A model generated the notes under the pieces. It was not told the origin of the DNA. It saw nothing but the letters and a program-made list of their open reading frames with translations, and made no database searches. A stretch of DNA of 11,970 nucleotides from a bacterium UBA4637 (GTDB taxonomy: Bacteria; Bacteroidota; Bacteroidia; Bacteroidales; Bacteroidaceae), in assembly GCA_002405875.1 (NCBI GenBank), contig DHMR01000100.1:1-11970 (forward strand), in the 5' to 3' direction. Below are positions 8,279 to 11,970 of the stretch, piece by piece; the first letter of the stretch is position 1; each line of letters begins with the position of its first letter. A program made the position numbers and the translations under genes.

Positions 8279-10957
8279 ATGAAGAAACTTACATTATTGT
8301 CAATGTTGGGTTGCATGTCTCTCGGCATGATGGCGCAGACTGCCATCAGCGATGCCGACCTGCAGAATGCCTACAGCTCAAGGACATACAGTATGCGTGT
8401 GAGCTGTCATGACCCATCTATTGTGGTGGATGACATCTCCAACCCTAATAAGCCTATCTATTATATCTATGGTTCCCACCTGGGCAGAGGAAAGACTTAT
8501 CAAAGCAGCAACTACCAGAATTGGGCAACCTTTAAGACAGGTGAGGAAAATTCAGGTACCAATAATAGCCTCTTTGCCGATGTGGATGGCAATGCCATCA
8601 ACTTTAAGGATGCCTACAGCACCCATGCCATTAAGAAGGTGAAGAATTACAAGGGCGAGGAAGTGACTCTTGGCAATTTCGATGCCCATGCATGGCAGTG
8701 CGGACAAAATGCTGCGGGCAAGGCGAATACAGTTGCTGGAAACCAGTGGGCTCCAGATGTCATCTACAACAAGACCATGAAGAAATGGTGTATGTATATG
8801 AGTCTGAATGGCGACAATTGGTGTTCCACCATTGTTTGCTTCACCTCCAATAGCGTGGAGGGACCTTGGGTTTATCAAGGACCTGTGGTTTGCTCTGGAT
8901 TCTCAGGACGTTTTGTACATAATGGCTATGCCAAGGCTGATGATTGGAAGAATACAGACTTGGCAATCGCTACAGGTTGCACTTCGCTTCCTGCTCGTTA
9001 CAGTGTAACTAGCAAGGACAACTGGGGAAACTATTGGCCTAATTGCATCGACCCATGCGTCTTCTACGATGATGACGATAATCTCTGGATGAGTTATGGC
9101 TCATGGTCGGGCGGCATCTATATGATTCGCTTGAACAAGGAGAATGGTCTTCGTGATTACGAATATACTTTCCCATATCAAATCAATGGCGAGGATGCCA
9201 CTCCAGGTGCATACAACCAGGCTTGTACCTCAGACCCATACTTTGGCAAGAAGATAGCCGGTGGATATTATGTATCTGGCGAGGCAAGTTATATCCAGAA
9301 GATAGGTAAGTATTACTTCCTCTTCTTGAGTTATGGCGGCTTGGATCCAGATGGTGGCTATCAGATGCGTGTGTTCCGTTCGGAGAAACCAGACGGACCT
9401 TACAAGGACTGCTATGGTACATCGGCTCTTTACAACAACTATGTCTTGAACTTCGGTTCTGGTGCTCGTGACAACCGTGGTGTTTTGTTGCTCTGCAACT
9501 ACCAGTGGGATACCATGCCTGTAGCTGAGTTGGCACAAGGCCATAACTCTGCTTTCAACGATAACAAGGGGCGTTCGTTTGTGGTATATCATACCAAGTT
9601 TAATGATGGTTCGTTCGGTCATGAAGTGCGTGTTCACCAGCTTTTCTTGAATGACGAGGGATGGTTGATGGCAGCACCATACGAGTTTGATGGCGAGACT
9701 GCCACAAGCGAGAAAATCGCATCAGAGGCATCTATCGGCAACGATGAGATTCCTGGCGACTACCAGTTCATCCGTCATCAGTATAATCAGAACACAGCTG
9801 CCAAGGCATACGAGAAACCTGTGAAAATCAAGCTCAATGCCGATGGAACCGTGAGCGGAGGCGAGACAGGCAAGTGGGTTCGTAAAGATGGAACAGACTA
9901 TATCACCTTGGTGTTGTCGGGTGTAACCTATCGTGGTGCTTTGGTGAAACAGACCATCGACTATACCAATATTCCAACTCTCGCTATCGTGGCTCTCTCT
10001 TCATCCAGTGGTAGCTTGACCATCGGGCAGAACAGCTTTACTTATCAGCAGGAAGTTTGGGCAGTGAAGGCTGATGCCAAGGCTGCCATCAAATACACAC
10101 TCGACAAGAGTGTCATTCCTTTCCAGGATGGTGCTACATTGAATAGCAAGCCAACTTTGCCAACGACCGCTTATCTCGGCACAACCGTAACATGGAAATC
10201 AAGCGATGCTTCTATCATGACCGATGCTGGTGTTGTCAAGGGCAAGGGTAAGGTGAAGATGACCATGACCATCTCCAAGGATGGCTATGAGTATCAGAAG
10301 GAATATAATCTCAATATTGATGCGGATGCCGAAGAGACCACTCCTATCTATTATCCAGAGTCTGCACAGAAGAATACGACCAATGTTTACAATACCAACT
10401 TCTCTGCTGAATATACTTTGCAAGCAGGTAAGAAGATAGAGTTTAAGTTCTATAATTATACTGCGGCAACAGATAACTATAAGAGTTGGGTATTGGGTGT
10501 GTCTAACAAGGCTCATGGAGCAACTGGCTATACCGAGTACGTTATGTTGCGTAATGATAATTGGGATAATGTCGCTTGGGATAATGCAGGTTGTGTCAAT
10601 GACTTCGACTGGACTACTTTTGTTGCGGACATGAATGGTTCTTTGGTTGATATGATTGTGGAATATGCTGCCAGTGGTGCATTCAAGATGACTGCTGTTA
10701 TCACGAAGGATAAGAAGACTTACAATTATTCTTATTCTAAGACGATATCTGCAAAGCCTTCTCAGGTAAACATCTTCTTTACTGGTGAGAATTCTTACAT
10801 TGATGGTTCTACTCTCGTACCTACAGGCATTGACTCTCCTGTCATTGTCAACAAGAAGCAGACTGATGGCAAATGGTACAACCTCGCTGGTCAGCAGGTT
10901 GATAAGAGCTACAAGGGCATTGTCATTGTGAACGGCAAGAAGTTTGTGAACAAGTAA
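8279..10957 (+). CDS. Multidomain GH43 glycoside hydrolase, arabinan endo-1,5-alpha-L-arabinosidase-like
   Basis: This 892-residue secreted enzyme probably cuts alpha-1,5-linked arabinan by inversion. The signal peptide ends around GMMA|Q (residue 19). The five-bladed GH43 domain (about 40-485) shows the expected set: catalytic base Asp45 in HDPSI, WAPDV (157-161), pKa-modulating Asp258 in NCIDPCVF, proton donor Glu335 in SGEASYI, and His422 in GHNSAF, the position that binds metal in arabinanases. Residues about 490-600 match the GH43 C-terminal domain found in Bacteroidota arabinanases. Residues about 603-682 look like an atypical bacterial Ig-like domain (TVTWKSSDASI). Residues about 683-850 form an aromatic-rich beta module that I cannot assign. 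The last 42 residues are a Prevotella-type C-terminal tail. The ATG at 8279 directly begins the signal peptide. The overall pattern recalls the GH43 beside the tandem SusCD genes in the B. thetaiotaomicron arabinan PUL. Exact linkage specificity is inferred. Confidence 0.9.
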   Translation: MKKLTLLSMLGCMSLGMMAQTAISDADLQNAYSSRTYSMRVSCHDPSIVVDDISNPNKPIYYIYGSHLGRGKTYQSSNYQNWATFKTGEENSGTNNSLFADVDGNAINFKDAYSTHAIKKVKNYKGEEVTLGNFDAHAWQCGQNAAGKANTVAGNQWAPDVIYNKTMKKWCMYMSLNGDNWCSTIVCFTSNSVEGPWVYQGPVVCSGFSGRFVHNGYAKADDWKNTDLAIATGCTSLPARYSVTSKDNWGNYWPNCIDPCVFYDDDDNLWMSYGSWSGGIYMIRLNKENGLRDYEYTFPYQINGEDATPGAYNQACTSDPYFGKKIAGGYYVSGEASYIQKIGKYYFLFLSYGGLDPDGGYQMRVFRSEKPDGPYKDCYGTSALYNNYVLNFGSGARDNRGVLLLCNYQWDTMPVAELAQGHNSAFNDNKGRSFVVYHTKFNDGSFGHEVRVHQLFLNDEGWLMAAPYEFDGETATSEKIASEASIGNDEIPGDYQFIRHQYNQNTAAKAYEKPVKIKLNADGTVSGGETGKWVRKDGTDYITLVLSGVTYRGALVKQTIDYTNIPTLAIVALSSSSGSLTIGQNSFTYQQEVWAVKADAKAAIKYTLDKSVIPFQDGATLNSKPTLPTTAYLGTTVTWKSSDASIMTDAGVVKGKGKVKMTMTISKDGYEYQKEYNLNIDADAEETTPIYYPESAQKNTTNVYNTNFSAEYTLQAGKKIEFKFYNYTAATDNYKSWVLGVSNKAHGATGYTEYVMLRNDNWDNVAWDNAGCVNDFDWTTFVADMNGSLVDMIVEYAASGAFKMTAVITKDKKTYNYSYSKTISAKPSQVNIFFTGENSYIDGSTLVPTGIDSPVIVNKKQTDGKWYNLAGQQVDKSYKGIVIVNGKKFVNK
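10829..10954 (+). other. C-terminal tail resembling a type IX secretion (Por) sorting domain
   Basis: Residues 851-892 of the first GH43 form a short conserved-looking tail: a Trp-Tyr-Asn-Leu-x-Gly-Gln-x-Val core (866-874), then KGIVIVNGKK (879-888) and a basic end. Type A sorting domains of the type IX secretion system share this pattern, a turn with YNLxGQ followed by a GxYIVxxxG strand and a C-terminal Lys. Similar tails are common on secreted Prevotella enzymes. The match is to a motif only. Whether the host has a working type IX system cannot be seen from this window. Confidence 0.5.
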
Positions 10958-11002
10958 GCTATTTGTGTAAAAAGTAGTTGTGTGTAATATAAAAAGGTAT
11001 TG

Positions 11003-11970
11003 ATGAAAATATCTCGATTGTTTTTAGGAGCGGCAATGATAGTTGCTGCTCCTTTTTGTATAGGAAATGGCTTGTTGATGGCGCAGAATGCTCCTCGGCA
11101 GTCTATAGTGGTAGATTCTCCTTTTGTCCACGACCCAGTAATGGCGTATGAGAATGGCATGTATTATCTCTATTGTACCGGTCATGGCATCACGCAGATG
11201 ACTTCCGCCGACCGCAAGCACTGGGCATTATCCCAGGAGGGGATATTACGAAACGAGAAGATTCCTACTTGGACGCACGATAGTGTGCCAGGCTTCACCA
11301 CTCATATCTGGGCACCCGATGTCATCAAGTACAAGAATAAGTGGTACTTAGCTTATTCTTGCTCCACCTTTGGTAAGAATACATCGGCCATCGGCTTGTT
11401 GAGCAATACCTCCTTATCTAATAAGGAAGGATGGAAAGATGAGGGCTGCCTTGTCGCCTCCAAGGGCGGAAGAGACAACTGGAATGCCATCGACCCGAAC
11501 TTTGTCATTGACGAGAAGGGCAATCCTTGGATGACTTGGGGTTCTTTTTGGGATGGCATCCAACTGATTCCTCTAGACAAGAAGACGATGCACGTGAAGA
11601 AAGGGGCGAAACCTCAGACCATCGCTCGCCGTCATGCCTTAGGTGATACATCTGTAGAGCCTAATCCTACGAGTAAGTTCGCTGGTACCAATGCCATCGA
11701 GGCTCCGTTCATCATGAAGCATGGCGATTATTACTATCTCTTCGTGAGCTGGGATTACTGTTGCCGAGGCATCAAGAGCAACTATCGTGTTGCCGTGGGC
11801 AGGAGCAAACATGTAGCTGGTCCTTACCTCGACAAGGAGGGCAAGGATATGCGAGAGGGCGGTGGCACCCTGATTCTCGAAGGCGATAAGAGGGAGTTTG
11901 AAGCGATGGGGCATTGCTCTGCCTATAGCTTTCCTGATGGCGATTGGTTCTTCTGCCATGGCTATAGCGT
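11003..11970 (+). CDS. GH43 endo-1,5-alpha-L-arabinanase-like enzyme, N-terminal part (3' end outside window)
   Basis: The first 322 codons of a secreted GH43 enzyme are present; the frame runs open off the window end. The signal peptide is KISR plus a hydrophobic core, with likely cleavage at LMA|Q (27/28). Cys19 (APFC) does not fit a lipobox. Expected GH43 residues are catalytic base Asp44 in HDPVM, IWAPDV (102-107), Asp164 in NAIDPNF, proton donor Glu233 in NAIEAPF, the arabinanase-like WDYCCRG (250-256), and metal-site-type His304 in GHCSAY. The WAPD, NAIEAPF and CCRG set is characteristic of endo-arabinanases (AbnA-like, GH43 subfamily 5 as I recall). The start follows an A-rich spacer 45 nt after the previous GH43 gene, so they are probably cotranscribed. 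Arg codon use (CGA, AGG, CGG common) differs from the upstream genes, suggesting lower expression or a different origin. Any C-terminal domains are unseen. Confidence 0.9.
   Translation, partial: MKISRLFLGAAMIVAAPFCIGNGLLMAQNAPRQSIVVDSPFVHDPVMAYENGMYYLYCTGHGITQMTSADRKHWALSQEGILRNEKIPTWTHDSVPGFTTHIWAPDVIKYKNKWYLAYSCSTFGKNTSAIGLLSNTSLSNKEGWKDEGCLVASKGGRDNWNAIDPNFVIDEKGNPWMTWGSFWDGIQLIPLDKKTMHVKKGAKPQTIARRHALGDTSVEPNPTSKFAGTNAIEAPFIMKHGDYYYLFVSWDYCCRGIKSNYRVAVGRSKHVAGPYLDKEGKDMREGGGTLILEGDKREFEAMGHCSAYSFPDGDWFFCHGYS

Noticed and set aside
8279..8320. Possible lipobox (MLGC, Cys12) in the first GH43 signal peptide
   Set aside because: The hydrophobic stretch before Cys12 is too short for a normal lipoprotein signal, and a standard cleavage site before Gln (MMA|Q) follows with a better-placed core.
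10958..11002. Promoter search in the 45-nt gap between the GH43 genes (TTTG at 10962, TAGTTGTG at 10975)
   Set aside because: The elements are only 9 nt apart and imperfect; the short gap is better explained by cotranscription.
1..11970. Mobile elements, CRISPR arrays, tRNA/rRNA genes, or invertible promoter repeats
   Set aside because: No transposase or integrase coding, no repeat-spacer pattern, no cloverleaf and no long inverted repeats were seen; the window is densely packed with + strand genes.

Overview
The window reads as part of a polysaccharide utilization locus (PUL) from a Bacteroidota bacterium, most likely a gut Prevotella/Segatella relative. The grounds are alternating SusC/SusD genes, A-rich start regions without Shine-Dalgarno sequences, signal peptides cleaved before Gln, and a C-terminal enzyme tail of the type common in Prevotella secreted proteins. 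All genes lie on the + strand with short gaps, so most of the window is probably one transcript. No mobile element, CRISPR array, tRNA or rRNA was seen.

Layout: 1-1167 is the C-terminal part of a SusC-like TonB-dependent transporter (5' end outside the window). 1195-2991 is its SusD-like lipoprotein. 3013-6264 is a second, complete SusC-like transporter, and 6286-8127 is the second SusD-like lipoprotein, which ends in a four-unit pentapeptide repeat. A 151-bp gap (8128-8278) holds a strong hairpin. 8279-10957 is a multidomain GH43 enzyme (catalytic domain, GH43 C-terminal domain, Ig-like domain, unassigned beta-rich module, sorting-type tail). 11003 to the window end is the N-terminal part of a second GH43 enzyme resembling endo-1,5-alpha-L-arabinanases.

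Inferred function: two GH43 arabinanase-like enzymes beside two SusCD pairs suggest breakdown and import of arabinan, the arabinose side chain of pectin. The enzymes would cut arabinan at or outside the cell surface. The SusD lipoproteins would capture the oligosaccharides and the SusC barrels would import them using TonB energy. As I recall it, the arabinan PUL of Bacteroides thetaiotaomicron also has tandem SusCD pairs followed by a GH43 gene. This is therefore mainly a recognisable PUL rather than a new system. The less ordinary details are the repeat tail of the second SusD, the unusual TonB-box region of the second SusC, the hairpin between the transport and enzyme genes, the unassigned module of the first GH43, and a codon-use shift in the second GH43.
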